Part shown: positions 42,998-50,261 of the stretch, one piece after another
How positions within the stretch are numbered: the stretch's first letter is position 1
Layout: each line of letters begins with the position of its first letter
DNA from: an uncultured Oscillospiraceae bacterium
GTDB taxonomy: Bacteria > Bacillota > Clostridia > Oscillospirales > Oscillospiraceae
Direction: 5' to 3'
Assembly (NCBI GenBank): GCA_934567355.1
Contig: CAKTJC010000010.1
Span: 11,346-75,345, forward strand
Length of the DNA: 64,000 bases
The notes under the pieces: model-generated
The model's database searches: none
What the model was told of the DNA's origin: nothing
What the model saw: only the letters and a program-made list of their open reading frames with translations
Program-made: the position numbers and the translations under genes

Positions 42998-43623
42998 CCA
43001 TGCACGAACGCATTATGAACGGCAATCTCTTTACCGACATGTGTGAGGGAATGCTGCAGGAACGGCTGGAGGCAAAGCAGCGGATGAAGCAATTCAACGA
43101 CTGCCGCCCGGAGGATGTTGAGGGGCGCATAAGGCTGCTGGGGGAAATCTTCGGCAAACCCTGCGACGCCTGGATTGAACCGCCCTTTTACTTCTGCTAC
43201 GGCCGCCATATCTCGGTGGGGAAGGGCACCTACATCAACGTAAACTGCAATTTCATTGACGACGGAAAAATCACCATCGGCGATGCGGTCATGTTCGGTC
43301 CTGCCGTGACCATTGCCACCGTTGGCCACCCCATCAATCCCAAAATGCGGGAATACATGTATTGCGACCACGTGACCATCGGAAATAACTGCTGGATCGG
43401 GGCAAACAGCGTGATCTGCCCCGGCGTGACCATCGGTGAAAACACCGTTATCGGCGCAGGCAGCGTCGTCACCAAGGACATTCCGGCAAACTGCGTGGCG
43501 GCAGGCAACCCCTGCCGGATCATCCGGGAAATCAATGAGGACGACACGAAATACTATTACCGCGACCGCCCCATCACCCGGGAGGATCTGGAGGAAGAAC
43601 GCCGCCTGCGGGACGCAGAGTAA
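42994..43623 (+). CDS. Hexapeptide sugar O-acetyltransferase (maltose/galactoside type)
   Basis: A 209-residue left-handed beta-helix acetyltransferase of the LacA/Maa family. An N-terminal helical segment (about 1-60) precedes hexapeptide repeats (YINVNC, KITIGDAVMFGP, CDHVTIGNNCWIGANSVICPGVTIGENTVIGAGSVVTKDI). The catalytic His is H112 (VGHPINP). Substrate is probably a sugar or thiogalactoside-like glycoside; detoxifying acetylation would fit its coupling to a drug exporter. Start ATG has AAGAAGGAGG upstream. A terminator follows. Confidence 0.92.
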   Translation: MTMHERIMNGNLFTDMCEGMLQERLEAKQRMKQFNDCRPEDVEGRIRLLGEIFGKPCDAWIEPPFYFCYGRHISVGKGTYINVNCNFIDDGKITIGDAVMFGPAVTIATVGHPINPKMREYMYCDHVTIGNNCWIGANSVICPGVTIGENTVIGAGSVVTKDIPANCVAAGNPCRIIREINEDDTKYYYRDRPITREDLEEERRLRDAE

Positions 43624-43635
43624 TTTTATAAAAGG

Positions 43636-43666
43636 CGTGCCCCTCTGGCCGGGGGCACGTTGTTCT
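43636..43666 (+). terminator. Terminator after the first acetyltransferase
   Basis: CGTGCCCC (43636-43643) pairs with GGGGCACG (43652-43659); TTGTTCT follows. Confidence 0.65.
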
Positions 43667-43716
43667 GATAAAAATAAGGATTTTTGAATGAATTACCACG
43701 ACAGGAAGAGATAAAA

Positions 43717-44340
43717 GTGGATAATATTGAGAGAAGAGACAGCGGCCTTGTATATCTGTCAGACGATAAAGTATACGAGGAACAAAAGCGTGCAAGGATC
43801 CTTACACAGGAACTGAACACGGTTGACCGCGCCGATTTTGACGCGATTAAGAAAATCGTAAAGGAACTGTTCGGGAAATCCGAAAATGCATTTGTTAACC
43901 CGCCGTTTTATTGCGATTATGGCACTCACATTGAGGTGGGCAAAAACTTTTTTGCAAACTATAACTGTACGATCCTCGATGTGGCGAAGGTAACGATCGG
44001 AGATAACTGCCAGATGGCGCCCAACGTTGCCATCTATACTGCCGGTCACCCTGTTCACCCGGAAACCAGAAATTCGGGGTACGAGTATGGAAAAGCGGTT
44101 TCGATCGGAGACAATGTATGGATCGGCGGCAATGCCGTAATTTGCCCGGGCGTTCACATCGGAAACAATGTGGTTATTGGCGCCGGATCCGTCGTAACAA
44201 AAGACATTCCGGATATGGTAATAGCTGCCGGGAATCCCTGCAGCGTCATCCGCGGCATTACCGATGAAGACAGAAGATATTTTTTCAAAAGAGAATTGAT
44301 CGATGACGAAGCCTGGCACGTTATTTCGGGTGACAAGTAA
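43717..44340 (+). CDS. Second hexapeptide sugar O-acetyltransferase
   Basis: A 207-residue Maa/LacA-type enzyme, related to the gene just upstream (catalytic H111 in TAGHPVHP; repeats DNVWIGGNAVICPGVHIGNNVVIGAGSVVTKDIP). GTG at 43717 is chosen because AGGAAGAG lies seven bases upstream; an in-frame TTG at 43684 is an alternative. The two proteins are diverged (roughly half of the core aligns), and this gene is more AT-rich, so it is probably a separate acquisition rather than a recent duplicate. It lies behind a terminator, so it needs its own promoter, which I do not see clearly. Confidence 0.85.
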   Translation: MDNIERRDSGLVYLSDDKVYEEQKRARILTQELNTVDRADFDAIKKIVKELFGKSENAFVNPPFYCDYGTHIEVGKNFFANYNCTILDVAKVTIGDNCQMAPNVAIYTAGHPVHPETRNSGYEYGKAVSIGDNVWIGGNAVICPGVHIGNNVVIGAGSVVTKDIPDMVIAAGNPCSVIRGITDEDRRYFFKRELIDDEAWHVISGDK

Positions 44341-44396
44341 TGTTCATGTGAATGGGCGCGTGCAGTGAAGCAGAAGGGATATTTCAATGCGACCAT

Positions 44397-44435
44397 AAAA
44401 AAGCAGGAGGGGCTGACTCATTAAGAGGCAGCCCC
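44397..44435 (-). terminator. Terminator of the marR-MATE operon
   Basis: GGGGCTG (44409-44415) pairs with 44429-44435, with three more pairs beyond one mismatch. On the minus strand a T6 run (44402-44397) follows after six bases. Confidence 0.7.
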
Positions 44436-44447
44436 TTTCGTAGATTC

Positions 44448-45788
44448 TCAATAATGATATTTTTTCCGCTTTGTGATCAGGAAGATCGCACCCAGCACCA
44501 CGGCCATGAATTCCGCCACTACGATGGAAACCCAAATGCCGTCAATTCCCCACAGCAGCGGCAGGAGGATGACCGCCGCACTCTGGAATACCAGCGTGCG
44601 CAGGAAGGAGATGATGGCGGAGGTAACGCCGTCGTTCAGTGCGGTGAAGAAGCTGGAGGCAAAAATGGCATAGCCGGTAAAGCCGAAGGACAGGCCAAAG
44701 ATCCGGAAGCCGGAGACGGTCAGCGCCATCAGCCCCTCGTCATACCCCACGAAGATACGGGATAGGGGCGCCGCCAACAGCTCCGCCGCCGCGATCATGC
44801 CGATGCCGAACACGCCGATGATGATCAGGCTCTTGCGCAGCAGTCCGCGCAGCTCTTCGTAGTCCTGCGCCCCATCGTGGAAACCGATTACCGGGGCAGT
44901 GCCGATGGAATAGCCGATGAAAAGGGCGGCAAAAATCATACTTACATACATCATCACGCCGTAAGCCGCCACGCCGTCCTCACCGGCGTACTTGATCAGC
45001 TGGAGGTTATACAGCATGCCAACCAGGCTCATGGAGATGTTGCTCATGAATTCCGAGGAGCCGTTGGTGCAGGCCTTCCAAATCGCCTTGCCGTCGTACT
45101 TCGTCTTGCCCAGGCGAAGGATGCTGCTGTTCTTCCTGGAAAAATAGACCAGCGGAACCGCGCCGCCCACCACCTGGCTCATGGTCGTGGCAACGGCTGC
45201 ACCGGCCAGCTTGTATTCCTGGGGCAGCAGGATCACCAGCACGGCGTCCAGCACCATATTGGTCACGCCGGAGGAAATTGTGACCCACAGCCCCAGCATG
45301 GGCTTTTCGGCAGTGATCATAAAGGACTGGAAGAGATATTGCAGCACATTGAGCGGCAGCGATACCAGGATGATCCGGGCATACAGCACCGCGTCATCCC
45401 GCATGGTGCCGGTTGCGCCCAACGCCGTGGCGGCATAGGGCACAAAGATAATGCCGATGACGGCGAAAATCACGCCCAGCACCAGGCAGACATAAACGAA
45501 CAGAGAGAAATACTGGTTGCCCTTTTCCCGGTCTCCTTCGCCGAAGGTTTTCGCCACCAGTGCGGAGCCGCCGGTTCCGAAAATGAAGCCCACGGTGGAG
45601 AAGATCATCAACAGTGGGAAAATCAGATTGATGGCTGCAAAGGGTGTCTTGCCCGCAAAATTGGAAACAAAGAATCCGTCCACCACGCTGTAGATCGATG
45701 TGAAGATCATCATGCCGATGGAGGGCAGGGTGAAGCGAAGCAGGCGGCCATAGGTAAAATGGTCGGATAATTGAATTCGGTTTTTCAT
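44448..45788 (-). CDS. MATE-family exporter (MepA-like)
   Basis: A 446-residue polytopic MATE transporter, beginning FTYGRLLRFTLPSIGMMIFTSIYSVVDGFFVSNFAGKTPFAAINL and with the second-half NGSSEFMSNISMSLVGMLYNLQLIKYAGEDGVAAYGVM, as in MepA-like proteins of Firmicutes. The ATG at 45788 is 52 codons inside the open frame; AAAGGAA, which overlaps the marR stop region, serves as ribosome site. It follows a MarR gene by 16 bases, the same order as mepR-mepA of Staphylococcus. Expected to export drugs and be induced through the MarR protein. Confidence 0.92.
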   Translation of the reverse strand: MKNRIQLSDHFTYGRLLRFTLPSIGMMIFTSIYSVVDGFFVSNFAGKTPFAAINLIFPLLMIFSTVGFIFGTGGSALVAKTFGEGDREKGNQYFSLFVYVCLVLGVIFAVIGIIFVPYAATALGATGTMRDDAVLYARIILVSLPLNVLQYLFQSFMITAEKPMLGLWVTISSGVTNMVLDAVLVILLPQEYKLAGAAVATTMSQVVGGAVPLVYFSRKNSSILRLGKTKYDGKAIWKACTNGSSEFMSNISMSLVGMLYNLQLIKYAGEDGVAAYGVMMYVSMIFAALFIGYSIGTAPVIGFHDGAQDYEELRGLLRKSLIIIGVFGIGMIAAAELLAAPLSRIFVGYDEGLMALTVSGFRIFGLSFGFTGYAIFASSFFTALNDGVTSAIISFLRTLVFQSAAVILLPLLWGIDGIWVSIVVAEFMAVVLGAIFLITKRKKYHY

Positions 45789-45804
45789 CGCTTTGGAAAT
45801 TCCT

Positions 45805-46242
45805 TTACATTTTATTGATTTGCACGCGCAGGCAGGCGGCATATTTTTCCTGGAGCTGTACATAGGCGGAAATTTCCTCCTCCGTCCAGCCGTCAAAGGC
45901 GTCCATTTCTGCCTGATAGAGCCGCCCGACGGTTTTTTCCGCATATTCCATTCCGGCTTGCGTCAGTATCACCCGTTTGGAGCGCCCGTTGTACGCCTCC
46001 AGACAAAGTAACCCTCTCGCCTCCAGGTTCCGCAGCGCGGAATTCACCGTCTGCTTGCTGATGCCGGAGGAAGAAAGGATCTCCCGCAGCAGGCACGCCC
46101 CGCCCACGTCGTATAAATGATACAGCACAATGCTGACACTGTCACTGATCCCCATTTTCACAGAGGCTTGATGATACAGCGCATCCATCTCAGAAGTAAG
46201 ATAGTTGATGCGGTGGATTTCTCTGCTTCGGTTTTTTGCCAT
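45805..46242 (-). CDS. MarR-family transcriptional repressor
   Basis: A 145-residue winged-helix regulator: LYDVGGACLLREILSSSGISKQTVNSALRNLEARGLLCLEAYNGRSKRVILTQAGMEYA contains the recognition helix and wing. It heads a two-gene operon with a MATE exporter. Its promoter has one palindromic site between the -35 and -10 boxes and another at the transcription start, so autorepression with exporter induction by a ligand is very likely. AAAGGAGCTG precedes the start. Confidence 0.93.
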   Translation of the reverse strand: MAKNRSREIHRINYLTSEMDALYHQASVKMGISDSVSIVLYHLYDVGGACLLREILSSSGISKQTVNSALRNLEARGLLCLEAYNGRSKRVILTQAGMEYAEKTVGRLYQAEMDAFDGWTEEEISAYVQLQEKYAACLRVQINKM

Positions 46243-46257
46243 GACGCAGCTCCTTTA

Positions 46258-46307
46258 GTACGAAATCGGACGGTTTCCAGTATAGTACGATTTCGGACAA
46301 ATGTCAA
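46258..46307 (-). promoter_or_regulatory. marR promoter with two operator sites
   Basis: TTGACA (46307-46302), 17 bp, TATACT (46284-46279) on the minus strand. The 14-base site GTACGATTTCGGAC (46285-46298) fills the spacer. A second, GTACGAAATCGGAC (46258-46271), lies at the start of the transcript. They are the same site but for two central bases, so MarR binding would block polymerase twice. Confidence 0.85.
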
Positions 46308-46381
46308 GCGCTTTTTTGCGGACAGGACAGAGCATGGCGGAGTTCAGCAAAAAAAATGTACATGTGAAGCTGGGAACTTTC

Positions 46382-46410
46382 TTGACAAAGTGCCGGGCAG
46401 CTTGTATAGT
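46382..46410 (+). promoter_or_regulatory. Promoter of the glycoside hydrolase gene
   Basis: TTGACA (46382-46387), 17 bp, TATAGT (46405-46410). The LacI-type palindrome begins about 35 bases downstream of the predicted start, so a bound repressor would act as a roadblock. Confidence 0.8.
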
Positions 46411-46446
46411 ATCAATAGATTTTCAGGAAGGAGCTGAAGTTGGTTT

Positions 46447-48003
46447 ATGAAGTTTAACGTTAAACTGAACGGAGAGAAGTGGTCAAGGGTACTGCTGTGG
46501 GTGCTTGCGGTGCTGGCGGCGGCCGGTGTGACGGTGGCGGTGCTGGCGTGGAGGACGGAGGTGTTCTCGCCCGAAAGGCAATTTGCGCAGCTGGTGCTGT
46601 ATGAAGGGCCGAAGCCGGTTGCCGCTTCGGAGACGGCAAAGATGTGGGCAGATGGCAACGAGCTCTTTGTTTATGATACGGCGGTGAACAACACTCACAC
46701 CTGGGACAGCCGGTATAATCCACCCCTGTCCACGGCGCAGATTGCGTCCTTTGACTTTGCCGACGGCGAGGTGGAGCTGAAGATCACGCTGCCTGCCGAG
46801 GAGGATCTGGGTGAGGTCACCGTGCGGCCGCTTTCCTATGGGATTGAGCCGAAGGTGAAGGGCAACACCATGACCTTTTCCATTGCGCAGCCGGATGTGT
46901 ACACAGTGGAGTATCAGGGCAGCTCCAGCAAGGCCATGCATATCTTTGCAAACGCAATTGACGCCGATGCCCCGACGCAGAGCACGGACACGGTGAAATA
47001 CATCGGCCCCGGCGCCTGGATCGCAGATACCATGGTGCTGGAGGACGGAATGGATGTCTATATCTCCGGCGGCGCGGTGATTCGCGGCACGCTGGTGGGC
47101 AACAAGGTAAACGGCGCCACCGTTCGGGGGCACGGCTTCTTCGACGGCTCCGACCAGAAGAGCTGGATGCTGAACAAGATGACGGCCTATCTGCCCGTCA
47201 GTCTGCACGACTGCCAGAATGTATCCGTCAGCGGCATCGGCATTCTCAACCCCAACGCCTGGTGCGTGGAGCTGTATGGCTGCGACAACGTGGACATCAG
47301 CGGCATTAAAATCATCTCCGCCCGCCCCAATGGCGACGGCATTTCCGTGCAGTCCTGCCGCAATGTCACCGTCCGCGACAGCTTCATCCGCACCTGGGAC
47401 GACAGCCTGGTGGTGAAGAACTATTCCAACCGCAAGGGCAGCGACAGTGCAGACATCCTCTTTGACGGCTGCCAGCTCTGGACGGATCTGGCACAGTCCA
47501 TGGAGATCGGCTACGAGACCAATAAGGGCGGCAAGCTGAAGCCCACCATCCAGAACGTGACCTTCTCCAACATCACGGTGCTGCATAATTTCCATAAGCC
47601 CGTGATGAGCATCCACAATGCCGACGACGCAGAGGTTTCGGGCATCGTGTTCCGGAACATCACCGTGGAGGATGCTTCCATGGGGAAGGGCGACGCCGGA
47701 AAGAACTGTCAGCTGATCGATATTACCATTGCCCAGAGCAGCTGGTCGACCAGCAAGAAGCGGGGCACCGTCCATGACATTCTCTTCGACGGCATCCATG
47801 TGCTGGACGGGGACGACGGCATCGACTTCAAGGAGGGCAATCTCTGCCCCATCCGCATTCAGGGCTTTGACGAAGAGCATCTGTGCGAAGCCGTCACCAT
47901 CCGGAATCTGGAAATTCTGGGCAAAAAGGTGACGCAGGAAAATTATGCCGACAACCCGGATACATCCGTCAGCCGGTTTACGGACAATATCGTGTTCGAA
48001 TAA
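46447..48003 (+). CDS. Membrane-anchored clan GH-N (GH28/GH49-like) beta-helix glycoside hydrolase
   Basis: A 518-residue outward-facing enzyme. An N-terminal membrane anchor (about 14-34) precedes a beta-sandwich domain (about 40-180, ending in MHIFANAIDAD) and a right-handed beta-helix. The acid residues expected for clan GH-N appear as NGDGISV and TWDDSLVVK, followed by MEIGYE; the C-terminal LGKKVTQENY resembles the end of GH49 dextranases. GH28 polygalacturonases share the fold, so pectin cannot be excluded. With two GH65 genes in the locus an alpha-glucan such as dextran is more likely (inference). The ribosome site is far (13 bases) from the ATG, and the start codons form part of a perfect palindromic operator. 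Confidence 0.78.
   Translation: MKFNVKLNGEKWSRVLLWVLAVLAAAGVTVAVLAWRTEVFSPERQFAQLVLYEGPKPVAASETAKMWADGNELFVYDTAVNNTHTWDSRYNPPLSTAQIASFDFADGEVELKITLPAEEDLGEVTVRPLSYGIEPKVKGNTMTFSIAQPDVYTVEYQGSSSKAMHIFANAIDADAPTQSTDTVKYIGPGAWIADTMVLEDGMDVYISGGAVIRGTLVGNKVNGATVRGHGFFDGSDQKSWMLNKMTAYLPVSLHDCQNVSVSGIGILNPNAWCVELYGCDNVDISGIKIISARPNGDGISVQSCRNVTVRDSFIRTWDDSLVVKNYSNRKGSDSADILFDGCQLWTDLAQSMEIGYETNKGGKLKPTIQNVTFSNITVLHNFHKPVMSIHNADDAEVSGIVFRNITVEDASMGKGDAGKNCQLIDITIAQSSWSTSKKRGTVHDILFDGIHVLDGDDGIDFKEGNLCPIRIQGFDEEHLCEAVTIRNLEILGKKVTQENYADNPDTSVSRFTDNIVFE
46451..46466. promoter_or_regulatory. LacI-type operator, perfect 16-bp palindrome
   Basis: AGTTTAACGTTAAACT lies inside codons 2-7 of the hydrolase gene. 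Its core recurs three times at the other promoters of the locus. Confidence 0.82.
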
Positions 48004-48016
48004 GGAGGGCTTTTCC

Positions 48017-48646
48017 ATGAAGAAATCGACCAGAACTGTGTTGACCGTGCTCCTGACCGCGGTGATTCTTGCATCCGCCGCCGCGACGGTGTATCTTCTG
48101 CGGGAGAAAAACAGCCGGGAGGTCATCAATCCGAACGTGACGCTGGTGACCGCCCCGGAGCAGGAGGATTTTGAAGTTCATCCCGAGTGGACGCTGCCGG
48201 AGCCGGAGGTCATCGACTACGGCGAAAACCTGGCGCTGGGCAAAAAGGTGACGCAGAACGGCAGCACTCAGATCTATCAGTGCCGCAACGCCGTGGACGG
48301 CGACCGCTTCACCTATTGGGAGGGACTGCAGGACAGCTACCCCAGCATCATTACAGTGGATCTGGAGCAGGCGCAGAAAATCTCCGGCTTCGGCATCCTG
48401 CTCAACCCTAGGCAGATCTGGAGTGCCCGCACGCAGGAGGTGGAGATCCAGATCAGCGGCGACGGCGAGGAATTCTCCACCCTGATTCCTGCCCAGACCG
48501 TAGAGTTTGACCCCATGACGGATAACCGCTGCTACCTGCCACTGGAAGAAACTGCCGAAGCCCGCTATGTCCGCTTCGTCTTCACCGCCAACAGCGGCGC
48601 AAAGGCCGGGCAGGCAGCGGAGATCGAGGTCTACAAAGCGCAATGA
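48017..48646 (+). CDS. Membrane-anchored F5/8 type C (discoidin-like) carbohydrate-binding protein
   Basis: A 209-residue protein with an N-terminal anchor (about 5-28), a short acidic linker and one F5/8C/CBM32-like beta-sandwich (about 70-209: NLALGKKVTQNGSTQIYQCRNAVDGDRFTYWEGLQDSYPSIITVDLEQAQKISGFGILL ... ARYVRFVFTANSG). Such domains bind sugars or glycans. No catalytic domain is present, so it probably holds substrate at the cell surface for the hydrolase encoded 13 bases upstream. The ATG at 48017 has TAAGGAGGG upstream. Confidence 0.87.
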   Translation: MKKSTRTVLTVLLTAVILASAAATVYLLREKNSREVINPNVTLVTAPEQEDFEVHPEWTLPEPEVIDYGENLALGKKVTQNGSTQIYQCRNAVDGDRFTYWEGLQDSYPSIITVDLEQAQKISGFGILLNPRQIWSARTQEVEIQISGDGEEFSTLIPAQTVEFDPMTDNRCYLPLEETAEARYVRFVFTANSGAKAGQAAEIEVYKAQ

Positions 48647-48804
48647 CCAGCCAGGAAGTAAAATCTCTGCTGTACGCTCTTGGTGCAGAGCTGTGCGGCA
48701 TTGCGGGGATCGAGCGTTTTGCGGATGCACCGGAGGGGTTCCACCCAAGGGATGTCTGTCCGTTTCATCCGGGGAGCCGGAATTCCTTTGCGGATGACCG
48801 CTGA
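48643..48804 (+). pseudogene. N-terminal fragment of a QueG-like 4Fe-4S protein
   Basis: A 53-codon frame overlapping the previous stop (ATGA). It reads MTSQEVKSLLYALGAELCGIAGIERFADAPEGFHPRDVCP, which matches the start of epoxyqueuosine-reductase-like double-cluster ferredoxin proteins of clostridia that normally run beyond 200 residues. The usual continuation (CKSVIVF...) and the cluster cysteines are missing; the frame ends in unrelated sequence 26 bases before the LacI -35 box. It is likely the scar of a deletion or of insertion of the lacI segment. Confidence 0.6.
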
Positions 48805-48829
48805 ATATCCGCAAATAGTTTGGAATTTC

Positions 48830-48858
48830 TTGACAAACGAAAAGGTTTAACGTACAAT
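48830..48858 (+). promoter_or_regulatory. lacI promoter with overlapping operator
   Basis: TTGACA (48830-48835), 17 bp, TACAAT (48853-48858). GTTTAACGTACAAT (48845-48858) matches the locus operator at 11 of 14 positions and includes the -10 box, so the regulator probably represses itself weakly. Confidence 0.8.
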
Positions 48859-48896
48859 AACAGGGAAGTTCGTAAGAATTGGATGTGGAATTGACG

Positions 48897-49922
48897 ATGA
48901 TCACGATTGAAGATATTGCCCGGGAGGCCGGGGTCAGCGCAACCACAGTCAGCAATGTCATCCACGGGCGCACCAATAAGGTTTCCAGCCATACCGTCGA
49001 TTTGATCAACGAGATCATCCGCGAACGCGGCTATGTGCCCAACCTGTCCGCAAGAGCCATGAAGACCCGCTCCTCCAAGGTGGTGGCGCTGATCAACCAC
49101 CTGGAATCCCGCGATCAGCCCAAATTCATGTCCGACCCCTTCTTCATGGATCTGACCGGCGCAGTGGAGCGCGCGCTGCGGGAGCGGGGGTATTTCCTGA
49201 TGATCCGCGCCATTTCCGAGCCGGACGACCTGACCGCTTTCCTGCGCAACTGGAATGTGGAGGGGCTGTTCATGCCGGGGCTTTTCGAGGATGAGCCGTT
49301 CTACCGGGTGCTGCAGGAGCTCCGGCTCCCCGTGGTGCTGACGGACAGCTACGTTTCAAACCTGGGCAATATGGTAAACATCGGTCTGGACGATTTCAGG
49401 GGCGCGCAGCTGGCAACGGAACACCTGATCGCCCGGGGGCACCGGCGGATTGTTTTTGCAGGTCCAACCGTCAAAACCGGCGGCGTTGTGGAGCAGCGTC
49501 TGATGGGCTACCGCGCCGCGCTGGCGCAGAACGAGATTCCCTTTGACCCCGCGTTGGTATTTGAATGTGAATTTTCCACCAGTAAGATGATGGAATTCGG
49601 CGCGCAGCTGGCGCAGCGGCAGGACATCACCGCCGTGTTTGCCACTGCCGATATGCTGGCGGCAGGCATCATGTCCGGCCTGCAGCAATCCGGCCGGATG
49701 GTGCCCCGGGATATTTCCGTCATCGGCTTCGACGACATCAACTGGGCACGGATGACCATGCCCATGCTCACCACCATCCACCAGGATGCCGCCCAGAAGG
49801 GACGCATCGCCGCCGAGTGCATGATCCGCCTGCTGGAGGGCGAGCCAGTGACCCAGCGCAACCAATCCCTTCCCGTGCAGCTGATCGTGCGCGACAGCGT
49901 AGGGGCGCCGAAACAAAGCTGA
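48897..49922 (+). CDS. LacI-family transcriptional regulator of the glucan locus
   Basis: A 341-residue repressor. The LacI helix-turn-helix is MITIEDIAREAGVSATTVSNVIHGRTNKVSSHTVDLINEIIRERGYVPNLSARAMKT; a periplasmic-binding-like effector domain follows, with GYRAALAQNEIPF and DISVIGFDDINWARMTMPMLTTIHQD. The hinge reads NLSARAM where YxPN-x-x-AR is usual. ATG at 48897 is selected; weaker upstream starts exist in the same frame. It stands between the surface genes and the transport-phosphorylase operon, and the four palindromes at their promoters fit LacI-family operators with a central CG. Confidence 0.94.
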   Translation: MITIEDIAREAGVSATTVSNVIHGRTNKVSSHTVDLINEIIRERGYVPNLSARAMKTRSSKVVALINHLESRDQPKFMSDPFFMDLTGAVERALRERGYFLMIRAISEPDDLTAFLRNWNVEGLFMPGLFEDEPFYRVLQELRLPVVLTDSYVSNLGNMVNIGLDDFRGAQLATEHLIARGHRRIVFAGPTVKTGGVVEQRLMGYRAALAQNEIPFDPALVFECEFSTSKMMEFGAQLAQRQDITAVFATADMLAAGIMSGLQQSGRMVPRDISVIGFDDINWARMTMPMLTTIHQDAAQKGRIAAECMIRLLEGEPVTQRNQSLPVQLIVRDSVGAPKQS

Positions 49923-49928
49923 ACACAG

Positions 49929-49958
49929 GCTGCGGCTTTTCTGAGCCGCAGCTTTTTT
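49929..49958 (+). terminator. Terminator of lacI
   Basis: GCTGCGGCT (49929-49937) pairs with AGCCGCAGC (49944-49952); T6 follows directly. From 49959 to 50129 I see no gene or recognised RNA. Confidence 0.88.
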
Positions 49959-50129
49959 CGTGGATGCGCGGTTAAAAAAGTGTAGCCGGTTGATGTTTCA
50001 ATTGGAACCGGTGAGACCACAAGGGGACATTCGGCAGAGCAGGTGACCATGGTGGAAGCGCACCAAATCCGGTGTGCCTCTTTGGCGATTCCTACAAAAA
50101 GAGACGGCGAAATATGTGAGAACTCACTA

Positions 50130-50158
50130 TTTACAAAGTACAAACTTTTTGATAGTAT
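50130..50158 (+). promoter_or_regulatory. Promoter of the sugar transport-phosphorylase operon
   Basis: TTTACA (50130-50135), 17 bp, TAGTAT (50153-50158). The predicted start falls at about 50165, inside an operator. Confidence 0.7.
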
Positions 50159-50161
50159 TTA

Positions 50162-50175
50162 GTTGAACGATAAAC
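50162..50175. promoter_or_regulatory. LacI-type operator O1 at the transcription start
   Basis: GTTGAACGATAAAC agrees with GTTTAACGTTAAAC at 12 of 14 positions and overlaps the predicted start of the operon's transcript. Confidence 0.7.
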
Positions 50176-50223
50176 CTACTAAATAGCCAAAGCAGTGTCT
50201 GATTGATCGCTTCTATATGTTAG

Positions 50224-50237
50224 GTTTAACGTAAAAC
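50224..50237. promoter_or_regulatory. LacI-type operator O2 upstream of the binding-protein gene
   Basis: GTTTAACGTAAAAC agrees with the perfect palindrome at 13 of 14 positions. It lies 62 bases from O1, about six helical turns, so both sites face the same side of the DNA and could be looped. Confidence 0.78.
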
Positions 50238-50261
50238 TTTTTAAGAAAGCAGGATGAAGAA

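Noticed and set aside
46483..48129. A long minus-strand frame opposite the GH-N hydrolase
   Set aside because: Composition and position mark it as a shadow of a real, promoter-driven gene.
49959..50129. A possible structured RNA or riboswitch in the lacI to binding-protein gap
   Set aside because: Only short complementary segments were found, and no known riboswitch core fits; the promoter and operators lie downstream of it.
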